Source: Colius striatus (lineage: Eukaryota; Chordata; Aves; Coliiformes; Coliidae). From it: DNA of 64,000 nt. Positions 42,901 to 56,196 of the stretch are shown piece by piece. Position numbers and translations under genes: made by a program. Where the stretch lies: the NCBI RefSeq assembly GCF_028858725.1, contig NC_084761.1, positions 22,598,501-22,662,500 on the forward strand. The letters are read 5' to 3'. The number at the start of each line of letters is the position of its first letter. Position 1 is the stretch's first letter. Under the pieces are notes generated by a model, which had not been told where the DNA came from, made no database searches, and saw only the letters and a list, made by a program, of their open reading frames with translations.

Positions 42901-45900
42901 CAGTCAGTAATAAGTTCTGTCATATCAGTTGCAAGCTAAACTTTAGCAAAGTTTCCCTGATGATAACTGAATAGAACTTACGAAATAACTTTTAACCATA
43001 TCACAGAATATGACTTTCTTTCAATGTTAATTCAAGTCCAGGCAATTAATTGAATCTTCTTTCATGCTGTTAACTGTATTTATATCCATTATTATCAACT
43101 TGCTTGGCAGAGGTGAAAATAAATGTAATTCAGGGAAAGAGAATATTTTTGTGTTTTTACACTAGCCTGCCTTTTACACAACCCCTCCACTCCATCAAGA
43201 CCTTGTCCAAAGTTCCATGGAAATGAAATAAAGTACGTTTAGTTCTCTGCAGAAAAGAAATTGAATGCTTATGTTATCTAACCGCTAAACTAAATCTTAT
43301 GGTTTTGTTTGTTTGTTTTCCCTGTGGTAACATGCGTTCTCCACCTGTTTTTAGAAATGAGAAAGTAAAAGATTGAGAGCAGCAAAAGTAAAGTTACTAT
43401 TGTTCTGAGAGTACACCTCATTAAGGCAGCAGTCAACAGGTAATATTGTATATTTTGATGTCTTTCTCTGAGCTAAAGTTATCTTTTGGAAAAGCATATC
43501 TAACACTAACAGTCTAATTTATAGTAAATCTAGTATAAAGTAAACTAGATTTTACTCGTGTTTCTTGAACATCACTGATGAATATTCACTGGGTTTGAAG
43601 TAAGATGACAAAAGGAACCTGTACTTACTCTGTGAATGTTGCATCCTGAAAATTACCAAGTTTCTTCATAGATCTTCATATCTGAAAAAAAAAAATCCTA
43701 TAAAATATATCATATGTTATTTTCTTCCTTTCTTTTGCTTCCTTCAGAGACTTTCTGAACCGCTATTGGAGTGGAACTGGTAGATCCACCTATGTGATCC
43801 AGCACTGAGGAACGACATTGGAGGAATTCAGGATTTCCTTGTAGTTTAAGGAGAATTCAGACATACTCATTTCTCTAATTGCATTGTGGAAACTTACTCT
43901 TTGCCATCAACCAAATCTGAAGCTCACTGAATTGAAAGATATTTTAACAGCAAGTCCATTCCTAGTTCATACCCTAGATGCTGCAGCCGAGTACCTGACC
44001 TCTTATGTTCTCACTTGATGCTGCCTCACATTCTGTTGCAGAAAGCACCTTTCCAAATGTGGAATGCCAGGTAAAAGTGTGAGCATTGGCTGCTGAACAT
44101 GCAGTGCACGAAGCATGGAGAAAGAAAAAGCAGCTTATTCTGTGCAGTGTGATCATGAACCCCTCAGTTTCAATGTTGTCTAGATGATCCTTCAGATAAC
44201 CCATTACATACAATCCTGCACAGATGGAAACATGAGTGCTCTATCATCAGCTTAAAATCCAATCAGCACTCATTACTTTCAGGGAGAAAGACAAAATTGC
44301 TGGGTTTCATGGCCTAATTAATTTTCCAAAAAGCCTCATGTCACTGCAGATAGAGAAACCTTTTGGATGTCTCCAGACACTAATGACTCTATTATTTACA
44401 ATAATTCATATTCCATGACCAAGCTTCACAACTGCATAGACTTTCCTTCATGTCTTACACCATTACCCATACATAAAAACTGCCAGTTTAGATTTACTTA
44501 CCATTCTTGGCACTTCCTTCCACTTAGCTGTAACCAGGATAGTGTTTTCTCTCGAACTTTTTGTCAAACTAAATAACATCAACATAACAACAACAATAAC
44601 AATAACTTAACATGATAAAATTACCTTCCCATTTGAAAGATAATTCAAAGAGCTTTAGAATAAAATTGAGAAAGCCTGAAAAGCACAACACAGATATTTT
44701 TCACACAGAGATTTTAAAAAGTAATTCAGCAAGATACTATATGTCACCAAAAGACTCAGGAAGGCTTCCAAATTGTATTTTTTAACCCACTCTGCAGCCA
44801 ACTTTTGCCCTATACCAGATCACAGTATCAGTCTCAAGGGAATCAGCCTAACTAAGAGCCAGTGCAGCTTTGGGAAATGTACTCCCATTGTGTACTCTAC
44901 AAACACTATTGTGGCATGTTTATTTAATATACAGGCATTCAAGAACTGATCCACTGTTCTGCTTTGCACCGATTACTTTCTAAGACTCTCATTTTGCCTG
45001 AGAGAGAACAGATATAAATTATTATAGAATAAAACTTCAGAGAATAATGTTCCTTGGTTGCTTCGGTCCTATAAAAGCCAAAGCAACCATAAAACTTTCT
45101 TGGAGAGAGACAATAATTGATTCCATGAGGATAACACCTTATTACAGTGCTTTGCTTTTATTATGCAAAAATAAATTAAAATGTCCTTCTTTATGTATAG
45201 TTTATCTTACATATCTAATTTGAGTCTTTTTAAAATGACCTCAGAAAGTCAGAAACATTACCCTCTCTTTCTAACGCTGAACTCAGTGTGCAACATAGGA
45301 GTATTTCAAGCATAAACATCATGATTTATGTGTTAAGCGGTAAACTAGATGCTATAATGTTTAAAAATCGGTTCCCACTTCCTTTACTTCTCTCCTAATG
45401 CTTATTACCAAAATTTCTTTCCCAAACTAGAAAAGGTACACCATAAAAAGTCATCATTTCCACATTTGCCCAATTTGTACACATACCTGTGTGTTAGTAG
45501 CTGATCCAGACTAATTTAGAAAGTCTCACTTTTTCTCAAAGACAAAATGGTAAGTATTTTGTAAAAGATATGAATTTTACACATCATATTTTTGAGCATT
45601 GCAAGATGTTATTATCATTTCTTTTAAGGACATCGATAGTACATTTAAAAAAAAGTGAGAAATTCAAGAACACTTGAGTTCCTGATTACTCATTGAATAG
45701 TCTGGATCTTAAGTTAAGCTAGACAGATCTCTAAGAAAATTAATTAGTACTCTTAAGGACCACATGATATGAAAAATAACAGTGACAATATTAAACACTT
45801 ATTCAGACACACATTTAATTATTATTGGTAGGTAACTATTCAAGAAGTCCATTTCTACCTTCTCCCCAGTATATTCATTACAAAAGGAACTCTAAAATTT

Positions 45901-45926
45901 AATTAACTTTTCCTTTATGACAGCTT
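39945..45926. other. Intergenic DNA downstream of ARSJ
   Basis: No gene or full repeat was recognised. A 16-base double octamer TCATAGAATCATAGAA at 40310-40325 looks like a minimal CR1 end in minus orientation but is too short to call. An AATAAA on the minus strand at 45157-45162 is a distant alternative end for the ARSJ transcript. Confidence 0.5.
44580..44606 (+). repeat. Imperfect (AAC)n/(AAT)n microsatellite
   Basis: The run CAACATAACAACAACAATAA continues with CAATAAC, an imperfect AAC/AAT array in non-coding DNA. Confidence 0.5.
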
Positions 45927-46040
45927 TCATAGAATAATAGAATGGTAGGGCTGGGAGCGACCTTTAGAGATCATCTAGTCCAACCCCCCTGCAGAAGCAG
46001 GTTCACTTAGATCAAGTCACACAGGAACGTGTCCAGACGG
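45927..46040 (-). mobile_element. CR1 LINE, very short 3' end, minus strand
   Basis: On the plus strand it reads TCATAGAATAATAGAATGG, then GATCATCTAGTCCAACCCCC, then CAGAAGCAGGTTCACTTAGA and ACAGGAACGTGTCCAGACGG. This is the reverse complement of the last about 114 bases of a CR1. It is nearly identical over about 90 bases to the plus-strand copy at 62912-63012, so both probably belong to one subfamily. It lies downstream of the ARSJ coding exon, perhaps inside or just beyond the 3' UTR. Confidence 0.92.
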
Positions 46041-46920
46041 TTAGGGGGTGTTGAAGCATTGGACCTGATTCAGATTTTACTCTGCACTGATTTACAATTG
46101 TTTAATTTTTCAACTGTAAGCCATTTATATAAATGTGATTTCTGAGTCAAGTGAGATATAGTTGAACAGTGTGCTTATATTTTAAATGTTACCAAAAGAT
46201 GTTACAGCTATTTAATAAATGAATCATCAATTTTTCTTAACATAATTCATCTTGAAATTTGTGTGTGCATATGTATTGTATCAATTATCACAGATCATCA
46301 AAAGTATGCAGTCAGTACACCCTTTAATCATCCCTGTAGAGGCCTTGGAAAAGGGCAAAGTTTGAACCATGTCTCAAATGACATACATATTGGAAGAAAA
46401 AACTCTGTCTCAAAATCAAAATGTCATAAAATCATCCCTGCACCAAAAACAAGAGTAATAAAAAAAGCTTGGTGAGTTCATTTAAAATAAACAAGGATAG
46501 TATTACTGTCTTTGAGGCAAAAAAAGATGCAAACTACTTCTATGAATGCAATAAAAATAAACTATTTTAATAGATACATAAATAAAATGTTCAAAGTAGA
46601 ATTTTCCCCCCAAACATAAAGATGGCCTAGCTTCTGTACAGAATCTGAACAATATTCATGTGAATACTAAATTAAATAATCACTTGTTACATTCAAAATA
46701 ATTGGAGGCAAATACATAATGAAATGATGCACCTGAATCACTCTCCTTTCTCACGCTAGCAGTTTATACAGTACTTTCATGTTTTACAGTACTCTGAGGA
46801 CATGGATCTGTTAAATAAAACTCTGAATGGTAGAGTGGAAATACAATTTAAAACCAAAGGAAGAAAAACCCGAACAATCTTAGCACCCAAAAGGGTACCT
46901 TGCACCACCCAGTAATTAGT

Positions 46921-46926
46921 TTTAAT
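46921..46926 (-). promoter_or_regulatory. Candidate ARSJ poly(A) signal ATTAAA
   Basis: This is the nearest ATTAAA hexamer downstream of the ARSJ stop on the minus strand, about 805 bases away. ATTAAA is the commonest variant of the vertebrate AATAAA signal. AT-rich DNA yields such hexamers by chance, and alternatives lie further downstream, including AATAAA at 45157-45162. Confidence 0.25.
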
Positions 46927-47731
46927 GGAAGCAAAATAAGTACTGTGCTGTAAAATAAATTATGTCTTTTACATATGGTTGTAGAGTTATCTTAAAGTGT
47001 TTCAACATTACATTCACTTTGGTGATGTGTTTTTGTCTATGCCTATAATAAATTATACATGGTGTATGCCACCTGTTCAAGTGTGCTGAGTAGTAACCTT
47101 TTGGTTTTACTACAAATGAGGGGAGCTTAGCACATCTAGGGAATTTTAAAAAATATCTCTCCTTTATGTAAGACAGAAAGAGTCTAATTCAGAGCAGCTT
47201 TCCTCCTATCGTGCTCGTCTCCCCAACACCTCTAAAATGTTACTCTGATGGCTTCATATTTTTGCTGTGCTATATTAAAAAGTTGTCATCAATTGATGAC
47301 TAATGTTTTCTGACCACAGAGGTTCTCAAATTTCATCTTTCCCTTCTGTGAGTCATCTCTCAGTTTAAGAACATTTGCCATTAACATTGCCATACTCTCC
47401 AAATCTCCCAACTAATTTAGGCCAGGAACCACTATTTGTTCATCAAAAATGAGTTTACTGAAATGAGGTGCGATCGCCGTTGTTAACTGGAATGTAGCAG
47501 CGATGGGTGAGCACCATTCATCTTGTTGAGAAGAAAGTTTGTCATGGGGATGTTTACATGCACACAAGGCAGAATGATGAGATATCTTGTGCTGCTGAAA
47601 TCATAAAAACAAGTCAAAAGATGGCAACTTTCATCCATAGTGCAGAACTTGCATTTCTAGTATATTCTGTCAGAGTTCAAGAAGGCTGGGCCAAGCTGAC
47701 TTAGACTTTGCAAAACAGCACACTTAAGAGT
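46921..47731 (-). other. ARSJ: Putative ARSJ 3' untranslated region (minimum extent)
   Basis: The sequence directly after the ARSJ stop must begin the 3' UTR. The first poly(A)-signal-like hexamer found on the minus strand is ATTAAA, seen as TTTAAT on the plus strand at 46921-46926. It would give a UTR of about 0.8 kb. A canonical AATAAA (TTTATT on plus) occurs much further on, at 45157-45162, and other ATTAAA copies lie between, for example near 46567 and 46211. The true end is not fixed by sequence alone. Confidence 0.4.
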
Positions 47732-49133
47732 CTATCCGCCAGCAAGACGTGAATGGCAATGTAACGATTGCCCTTTTTTCTTGTTTGTTTTTTTCTTGTT
47801 CTTATTCTTCTTTTGCTTATTCACACCTCTACTTTTGTCTGATTTCTTTTTCTTTTCATCCTCCTTAAACCATGGACCCCAAACTCCTCCATTCAGCTTT
47901 GGGTTACTCCGAGGGTCCTTGGGTGGGTATCGAACAGGAACTGCAGTCTTGTTGAAGTGTGAAAGCCTGCGCAACAGCTGCTTCACTACATCTGGGTACC
48001 TTGAGGAGAGGTCCACGCGTTCATAGGGATCAGCGGTGATGTTGAAAAGCCACACTGTTTTGCCAGCTGACCAAGAAATGCGTTCATTGTGCCAGCGGTT
48101 GGGGCCCGTGTTACTGAAGGCCTGGGGAGGTACCCAGTCGCTGTAGCCTGGATTTCCCGTCAGTAGTTTCCAATGATTCACTCTGATGGCAGACTGAATT
48201 GCGGTGTTCCAGATCCCATACCCAGCTGCCCAGGACCCGTTTTTGGCTTTGGTGTAAATTGGATCAATGTTGTGCAAGATGTCCACCCGTGGAGAACGTC
48301 TGCCTTCGCTGATGGTCTCCCATATATCATAGCCATCCAGCTGGATATCTTCATCAATTTGCCCTTCTGCCAGTGTGATCAAAGTGGGGAACCAGTCTGT
48401 GATGTGCACCAGCTCCTTACACACAGACCCTTTGTTTTTCAGAAGGGGGCTGTGGACAAACCCAACAGCACGGATACCTCCTTCCCAATAGGTCCCTTTG
48501 CTTCCTCGGAGAGGCCAGTTACTTCCTCCAGCCATTGGTTGCCCACCATTATCTGAAGAATATATGATAATGCTATTCTCATAGTAACCGTAACTCTTTA
48601 AAGCGAGGGTTACGTTGTTTATGGCTTCATCCAAACACGCCAGCATCGCAGCATACCTTCGCCTGTTGATATTATTTATCGATCGATAATGTTCAAAATA
48701 CTTGCCTGGTGCCTGAAGAGGTGAATGAACAGCTTGGTAAGCAATATATAAGAATAAAGGTTTCCTGGGATTATGAGAAGCTAAGATTTGTTGTACTTTT
48801 TGTGTGTACATCTGGGTTGAATAGATGCCGTTGTCGTGATCCCAAGCTGCATTGTCGTTCTCGTACAAGTCATAGCCACATATCCCAGGGCTGTCACATT
48901 TGAAGTGAGTGTAATAGTCACCACTGCCTAACAGTGAGCCAAAGAAAGTGTCAAAGCCTCTCTGTGTGGGCATGCATTCTCTGCGATAAAACCCCAGGTG
49001 CCATTTGCCAACCATGTGCGTTGAATAACCAACCTCCTTCAGCTTCTGAGGTAGTGTGACATTATCCAGAGGTAAGCAGTTGGGCTGGGTTGGCCGTATG
49101 ATGGAATGCTGAAGGCCAGTGTGTATCTGGTAC
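47732..49133 (-). CDS. ARSJ: Arylsulfatase J, terminal coding exon (partial gene)
   Basis: ARSJ is a secretory-pathway sulfatase of the arylsulfatase B/I/J group that hydrolyses sulfate esters; its natural substrate is poorly defined. This exon encodes 466 residues plus a TAG stop, about the last three quarters of the roughly 600-residue family protein. Numbering from the first full exon codon (Tyr), sulfatase signature 2 ([12 protein letters not shown]) is at residues 35-46, with active-site Lys43 and His45. AVHSPL holds His136, SSDNGG holds the metal ligands Asp194-Asn195, and [11 protein letters not shown] holds Lys212. There are five N-glycosylation sequons (NVT twice, NGS, NIT, NKT). The C terminus is a Lys-rich tail after [10 protein letters not shown], which points to ARSJ rather than its close paralogue ARSI. 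The CxPSR motif whose Cys becomes formylglycine is absent and belongs to the upstream exon, outside the window. The frame is intact, so the gene is probably functional. The symbol rests on recalled family similarity, not a search. Confidence 0.93.
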
Positions 49134-49158
49134 CTGGAGGAAGGGAAGAGACAGGCAT
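49134..49158 (-). other. Splice acceptor of the ARSJ terminal exon
   Basis: Read on the minus strand, the bases before the exon are a pyrimidine tract, CTGTCTCTTCCCTTCCTCCAG, followed by G-TAC (Tyr). The AG is at 49135-49134 and the first exon base is 49133. A branch-point-like CTGAT has its A at 49158, 25 bases upstream. The single exon base before the Tyr codon means the intron interrupts a codon after its second base, so the upstream exon must end with two bases of a codon completed by G, such as Lys or Arg. Family similarity starts exactly here, which is why the upstream ATG at 49279 is not taken as the start. Confidence 0.88.
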
Positions 49159-52100
49159 CAGGATGAAGTATAGCGAATAAAATGCTCAGGCCCTTATGCA
49201 TGGACACTGTGTGCATAACTGCAACAGAATGTATTGCTATGCATGCAGCAATTTTTCCTGGAAATATTTGGAAGTGCATACGTCAAAATCTAATAAGGTC
49301 ATGATATTAAATCTGCTGAAACAGGAGAATGGCATCTGTTTTGCTTCACAAGTGCTTAAGAGCGGTTCCCCCACCTCCTTTGGCCAGTGGGCAACAATAC
49401 TGAACAAGAAACATGACACAGCACAATCACACACTTCCCTCCCTGCTGGCCCCATTGTTAACATTTTAATTTCCTTGTAGCTGTGAGCAATGTCAAAGGA
49501 CATCAGAGGCAATGTGTTTCCCGTGAACCATTATTTGGGCAGTACTGTTTTAAAGCGCTAGCAGTCAGACTCATAGACCCTTCTGGTATCCTTTACGTTT
49601 AATACAAACCCTACAAAGCAGAACAATTGTGTTGGCCCTGCTCAGCATAAGCAAGTCCTGCAGCACAGAGTTGAGAGCTGAAGGCCCAACAGTGGGACTT
49701 CTGATCATCCATCATGCAATATGCATATGGGCTATGACTTGGCAGAGATAGTATTATAACAACTGAGTCAATCATCAGCATGCACACGACGGGGCCTGGC
49801 TCTACTCTTTCCTGGAACACCTACAGTCCTATGCTCCAGTACTTCTCTCCTGAGTAAAAGGATTAAGTACACGAGGATGCCTAGTACTCAAGCACACATA
49901 TGCAGTTACAGTGAAAGGAAGTGAGAATTTCAGCACTGGAGCTCTTGCTCAGCAGCTATGTTCTGTCCTTGCCTAACTGTTCAATGAAATGTTTCCCTCT
50001 GTGAACGGAGTTTGTCAAAATACCGATATATATATTATATACACAGGAACACAGATATTTTGAGGTATTTTTTTTTCCTTCACAGAAAGCTTACATGTGT
50101 CCCCATTTAACAATGATTATATAAAACTACATGCAGAAATACATTTTTCACAATGCCTCATAATCTGCCAGTGGCAACATATCTACAGCGTACAAATATG
50201 CTGGACTTCAAGCATGTGATAGCAGCATATTTAAAGGCTAGAATAATAAATTCTGCAGTGCAGTACAGTCTATGCATAAAGAATACACATGGCTTCCATA
50301 TGATTAGAAAATGAATTCAGCATGGACAGTAGTATCAAAAATCAAGGACAAATCCACTTATATGAGTTTGACAGTAAAAAATAACATGGAACAGTGCATT
50401 GTAAAACCAAAGACTTCTCCCTGAGTGTGAGAATAGATTAAACTCTCAGTAATAAATAGAAAACTTAGGTCCACCAATACTGTAAATCTTCTCCAAAACC
50501 ACTTTTTTATTAATCTGTGGTAGCAGGAGGTGAGACTTATTGACACATTTTGCTAGTACTGCCAATCTGACTGGCCTCCCAAGCTATCTAGAAAATGAAG
50601 AACATTAGTCTCCGCCTGCCTGTGAATAACTTCAAGTCTGTTTTTATATGATGTCTTCTTGGCCAAGATCTTAGAAGACAGTATAGATGTCTCTAATGCC
50701 TGCCAATCTGTAAGAATTGTGTAACCTCTGTTTTATTCCTGAACTTTTTTTCCCAGAGCCACAAGCTCTAGTCTAATTAATTTATTGCAGAATTTTGAGT
50801 GTTGCACTCCTCTGCTTTAAGCTGTGCCTGTACTCAGGACACTGCAGAGCTGCTGCTCTTTGTCTCTCTGGCAATTTTTCAGAGCATTGTTTCTGTTACT
50901 CATTTGCGGATCTGGAGCTCTGCCACCCAGTTGTCCCCAAACTCACAAGCTGCTGCACAAGCTTCTGCTGACACAGAAGACACTGCAGTAGTTAAAACGT
51001 ACTCAACAATTTACAGCTTTCTGGGATCTATATTTTGCTTTTGTAAAAGAAATATCATGCACATACAAATATCTACATCTTTCCCAGGATGCAAGCGTAA
51101 ATGTTCTTCTCCTTTTAAACCAGGTAAGCTACAATAAGGAAATCATGCTGACTGATGTCAGCGCCTCAAACTTCACTCCATCTTTGAGAGTCCTCAGGGA
51201 ACTATGTTCACAATACATTTCATTTCAATATTCCTCCTCTCTTTCCTTCACCTTGTTAAACTCTTTCAGCAAATTCCCCTTATTTGATCCAACTGAAATA
51301 GCCTTTGCCCCTACCCTGCTATTTTAGTAGACAGCTTCTGTTTTCTTCAGTGCTGACAGCCTCCTCTACCTTGAGATAAACCCCCAGTCCCAGACGGGTA
51401 GTTTCTCCCTTGATAAGCTAATTTTGCTAGCAGTCAGAATTTTCTCTAAAGCAACATTGTTGTAGTGTTATACTCTTCTTCTCAATACAGAAGCTGAACC
51501 TGGGCAACAGGCAATACAATCTGTGACACATTACAAACACTTTACCTCTTGACAAGGCCTACACAGAAAGTATGATTTTCATACAAAGTTAATTCTGATG
51601 AAGATTTCATAAACAACAGGCAGATTCCTCAGCTAGGGCTTTTCAGTGATATATCCAAGCATGAAATTCCAACACTGTTAATCTGACAGCTACTAAACAA
51701 AAAAATATAGACAATTACTCTCAGTTACACGTATTCTTAGGAAGCTATCTGGCACACAGCAAAGCATCTTATTTCAGCAGTTCCATCAGTAAGTTAATCA
51801 ATATGCTGGCTACAATGCACATACTGCAGTCCTGATTCAATTTGCTGCTGCAGTCTTTTTCCAGGAGACTTTGGTGTGTTTCCCATATGTGTATGCTATT
51901 TATGGCATGGCCGTGCTTCTGGATACACATATATACACACATACAAATAGATAAGCATGACAAAGGGCTCTATAAAATGAACTTTAAATAAAAACACTTA
52001 AACTGTAGAAATGTTTCAAAGACATATCAAGCTCTAATTATCAGAATGTTCTTTACTGTTACATAAATGGCCAAGATTTGTTCACTTTTCTGTGCCACAT

Positions 52101-55100
52101 GCATTCCTAATTATGTGTTGATGCTACTTTTTCAGTGAAAGTGTTTTCAAAGGACTTGCTGATCATTTATGGGAAAACAAAACAATGTGAGCAGAAGATG
52201 GCGGTTATATGAAAGTAAATGGCAATAATAGCAATGCAAAAAGTGTCTCAGCATTAATGTTTTGAAACGGTATTTAGACTGTGTAAGATAAAGAAAAATG
52301 GAACACAGCAAAACATGAAGGAAATAAGAGGCAGATGCTGATTTGGGGTTAGTTCTCTAGAAAGATAAACTCATGAGCTCACTAAGTGCCACAAAATGTC
52401 TATGAAATATGTTCTATAGATTTCATCACTTTCTACCACAAGATTCTTTAGCATATATTGGTGGAATTTAATCTCAAGTGCAGAAAGAAAATTATGATTA
52501 TGAATAGTCTGGAACTCATTTTCATAATTACAACACGAGTAACCAGTTAAATGTAAGTAAATGCTGGCAGGGCACAGAATCTCATTTCATAGTTATTTTA
52601 GACATTGACCTTTATGGACAGTATTTACGTAAAGGCAACAGACTGAGAATATTCTGTATAAAGTACAGAGATTCAAGACTTGCAAATACTTTATACATAG
52701 GTACTGTGTTCTCATTGTCCTTTTATCCTACCCCTCCAAGTCTCTAGATCTTGACTGTCTCCATCAGATACCCAAAATGTGACAAGGAGCTAGGTAAAAC
52801 TTATGTGATACATTCAGCTAATAAAATGGATACTGAAAAACCATTTACCCTCACTGGATGAGAATGGCACTTCTTTGTGCCTTTCCACTCTATTAGTGTG
52901 GAAGCTGTTCAGATGTTTACAGTAAAAACACTGTGTTAACTGTTCCAGCTAAGGCAGCTGTTTAATGCTAGTTGACCATTACACCACTTTGTTTACTTGT
53001 TTGCAGAGGAAACTTTAAAGCAATGGACTCCCAGTGGGAGTATCTTGATGACTTCATAGGTCCTTTGCTTCTTGGATGCTGAGTGAAATATTTCAGAGGT
53101 TTCTTAAAATAAATAAATACACAAATAAATCCTCCCTCCTGAGTCTGAGCTCAGGATACTGCTTTCCAACATGATTTCCCTTCTCGTTTTAATCTAGAAA
53201 GACACAACACTAAGTCAGTAGCTTTTACATTTCTCCTACCTTCAGAGTGCAGAGACCATTAAGTTGTTGAAGGTCAACTGTACATTCAGGTGAAAGTCTT
53301 TGTGGATGAAAACCACCATGGGGATACTAAAGTCAATTTGACCTGAGCTTGAAGAATGCATTAACATTTGGAGGCTTAATTTCCCTCTTCTGATGTCCTT
53401 AGTAAAGTTAAATTAGTTTCCCAGCTCTCATCGGGACAGCAAACCAAAGTAGAGAAGTGGATCAATGACAGTAATCTTTGCACATTTTCACTACTGTTCC
53501 TCTGAAGCGGAGAGCAAGAATTAAGGTCCTGGCATTCCTCACATCCCCATGGTGCTTATGCAGTCTTAAACATATGTAGGCCAAACCAGTTTTCCTTAAA
53601 AAAAGCTTCCCCAAGGAGTTTTCTATTGAATATTTTCCCCCTTAACTTCAGAGTGGGTTCTGTACTGGGAAAGGAGCTGGGATGTTTCTAATTTTGCAAT
53701 GTGCATGCATAAAACTATTGATTTCAAGGTTTCATAAATTTAAAATACTGCATTAATTGTCTTCAAACTGAGATTCTTTTAAAGCTCGCTGAAATAACAA
53801 AGACGCACAGTTTGAAGTTTCTCATTTCAGGAACTTTTGCTAGCATGCTTCTAGTCAGTACATGTGGAAAATTTATTTTATTATGTTTGCACAGCTCAGG
53901 CTATGTAAAAAAAAAATTCTCATTTCTTTAAATAATAAACTCAAGCCTAGGATTTATAAAAGAAAATTTTAAATTAAAGAAAGCCTGAAGTAATTGTAAA
54001 CAGCACTGAGGTATGCATGCTACATTAATGAATGGGATCATTATTGATGGTTAATGCACTTCCTTGTTAAAAAATAATAAAGTATAGCAAGTAGATACCA
54101 GTCTATAAAGCAGGCTTAGGCACTGCTGAAGAGCACACTTTGACATCTTACGTGAAAATGTTTGTACAACACAAGAGCTAAAAATCTAGCTATTCCAGAT
54201 GAGTAAACATGACAGAAATTTGTCATAGCAGACTGAGGCCTTAGCAGAGTCCACAAACCCTAATTGTTTGAAAAAGCTGTTACTTTTGGCAGATAGATTT
54301 ACTCTCATTTACCTCAAAGTTGTTTTGAGGTCTGTAAGATGCTTGTGAGGGAAGCAGAAGCTACCCAGAAGCTCTTCTGCTTTCAGCCCTCCAAACAGGC
54401 TGGTGAGGAGCATGGCAGAAATATGCCAAGTTCCTGATCAGACACAGACGGATCTGAAAAACATCACACAAACATGATTTTGCACCAGAAACACTTGCTG
54501 CGAAACCCAAAATGTTTTATGCTGAATCTGCAACAGTATTTAGAACTAAAATCGGAGAGTAGAGCTGGCAAACAGGAAGGTTAATACAGGAGACACTGAG
54601 GCAGAGGATAGAGCTAAGCTGATTTAAATGAGATGCAAATGAATCTATCACAGCCTGACATGAATTGCTGTAAAGCAGTCACTAAGTATCAGTTCATAGT
54701 CCCTTCAGACTGATGACAACGAAAGCCATAGCCTGTAGCCATGGTGCTTCTTTCTCGTTTTAAATTAAGCAAATCTGCTGATAAGCAAAAACTTTTCTAA
54801 ATTTTCATGTCTTTTTTAGAGACAGACAATAAGACTTACCTTTGCTACTACTGACTTATCATGCCTCCGTGAGAGCAAAAGTAGGCAGTAGTCACCCCAG
54901 CATTTGTTAGGGTAGCAAGTTGGAGTATCTACTTTAAACAAGGCCAAGTCATCTCAACTCCATCAATCACATTTCTTTGGTATTGATGGTCTATGGTAAT
55001 CTATTCCACAAGATATATTTTCTAGAGGCTATCATAAAAGCTTTAGTCTTCTCAGAAACAATCTTAAGGAGCCTTTAGCCTATACCATATAAGATATAGT

Positions 55101-55499
55101 TCACCTTTTAAAACTAGAAGCTATAGAAGAAGAAGTTCTTTTGTGTCCTAAGTTCTGCATACTTAGTTCCAAAGTAAAGTTACAGCTAAGGCTCAACATA
55201 TAGTTTAAATGAGAAAGTGATTTCAGCCAGGTAGTTGGCTGAAAAAGGACCAAAGCAAGCAATTGAAGTTTGTGCCATGAGCATGAGTGACGCGATAGGT
55301 ATGGGTATAAGTCAGCCATGCGGTATTTTGTCTTGGTTAAAATTCTGAACAACACTAAGGAGTGAAGGAAATGCCTTCTGCATTAGAACATAATCTGTCA
55401 CAAAACGTACCTTTTTGCTGAACAATATAAATTAAGGCTTGAAAGGGTGATTTGGCTTATGGAGCCTATTTTTCTACCTGCTTAAGATTTACAAGAAGA

Positions 55500-56196
55500 A
55501 ACACAGGCTGGGCAATGAGTCACTTCAGAGCAGCCCTGCAGAGACGGACTTGGCAGTACTGGTGGATGAAAAACTGAATATGACACAGCAATGTGTGTGT
55601 GGAGCCTAGAAAGCCAACCACATCCTGGGCTGCATCACAAGAAGCACAGCCAGCACAAGTAGCACTCCCTCGAGGGAGGGAATTCTCCTCCTGTACTCTG
55701 CTCTCATGAGACATCCCTGCAGTACTGCATCCAGCTCCGGGGTCACCAACAGAAGAAGAACATGGGCTTGTTGGAGTGGGTTGAGAGGCCATTAAGATAA
55801 AACAAGGGCTGGATCACATCTCCAATGAAGACAGGGTTGGAGAGTGGCAGTTGTTTGGCCTGGAGAAGGCTCCAAGGAGAGCTCACAGCAGCCTGCCAAT
55901 ACCTAATGGGGCTACAAGGATGAGGGGTGATGGCTCCAAATTAAAAGACAGTAGATTTAGGTTAGACGTAAGGAAGAAGTTCTTCCCTATGCGGGTGGTG
56001 AGGATAGGGACAGGTTGCCCAGAGAGGCTGTACCTGCCCCATCCCTGGAAGTGTTCAAGGGCAGGTTGGATCAGGTTTGGAGCAATCTGGGCCAGTGGAA
56101 GGTGTCCCTGCCCATGGCAAGATGTTAGAACAACATGATCCCTTCCAAACAAAACTACTCTACACCCAACCCCTACCATTCTATGATTCTATGATT
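55500..56196 (+). mobile_element. CR1 LINE, 3' fragment inside the ARSJ intron
   Basis: Decayed ORF2 remnants are visible (AGQ-stop-VTSEQPCR, KAN-type HPGLHHKKHS, SLQYCIQLRG, LAWRRLQGEL). The non-coding end follows: GAAGTTCTTCCCTATGCGGG, then GGTTGCCCAGAGAGGCTGT, then CCCATGGCAAGATGTTAG. The 3' end is ACCATTCTATGATTCTATGA near 56196. The end type (…AGTGGAAGGTGTCCCTGCCC) differs from the other copies and indicates another CR1 subfamily. It lies antisense to ARSJ. Confidence 0.9.

Noticed and set aside
48173..48556. 127-codon plus-strand open frame opposite ARSJ
   Set aside because: It is the antisense shadow of the conserved ARSJ exon; its peptide has no family features.
47732..49133. ARSJ as a processed retrocopy
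   Set aside because: There is intron with pyrimidine tract and branch-point-like site upstream, no frame damage, and no poly(A) tract after the stop.
49134..49279. Start codon at 49279 as the ARSJ start
   Set aside because: The 49 residues do not resemble any sulfatase N terminus, contain no metal-binding or CxPSR motif, and are separated from the homologous part by a good splice acceptor.
55520..55792. 90-codon minus-strand frame
   Set aside because: It is antisense to the CR1 fragment at 55500-56196.
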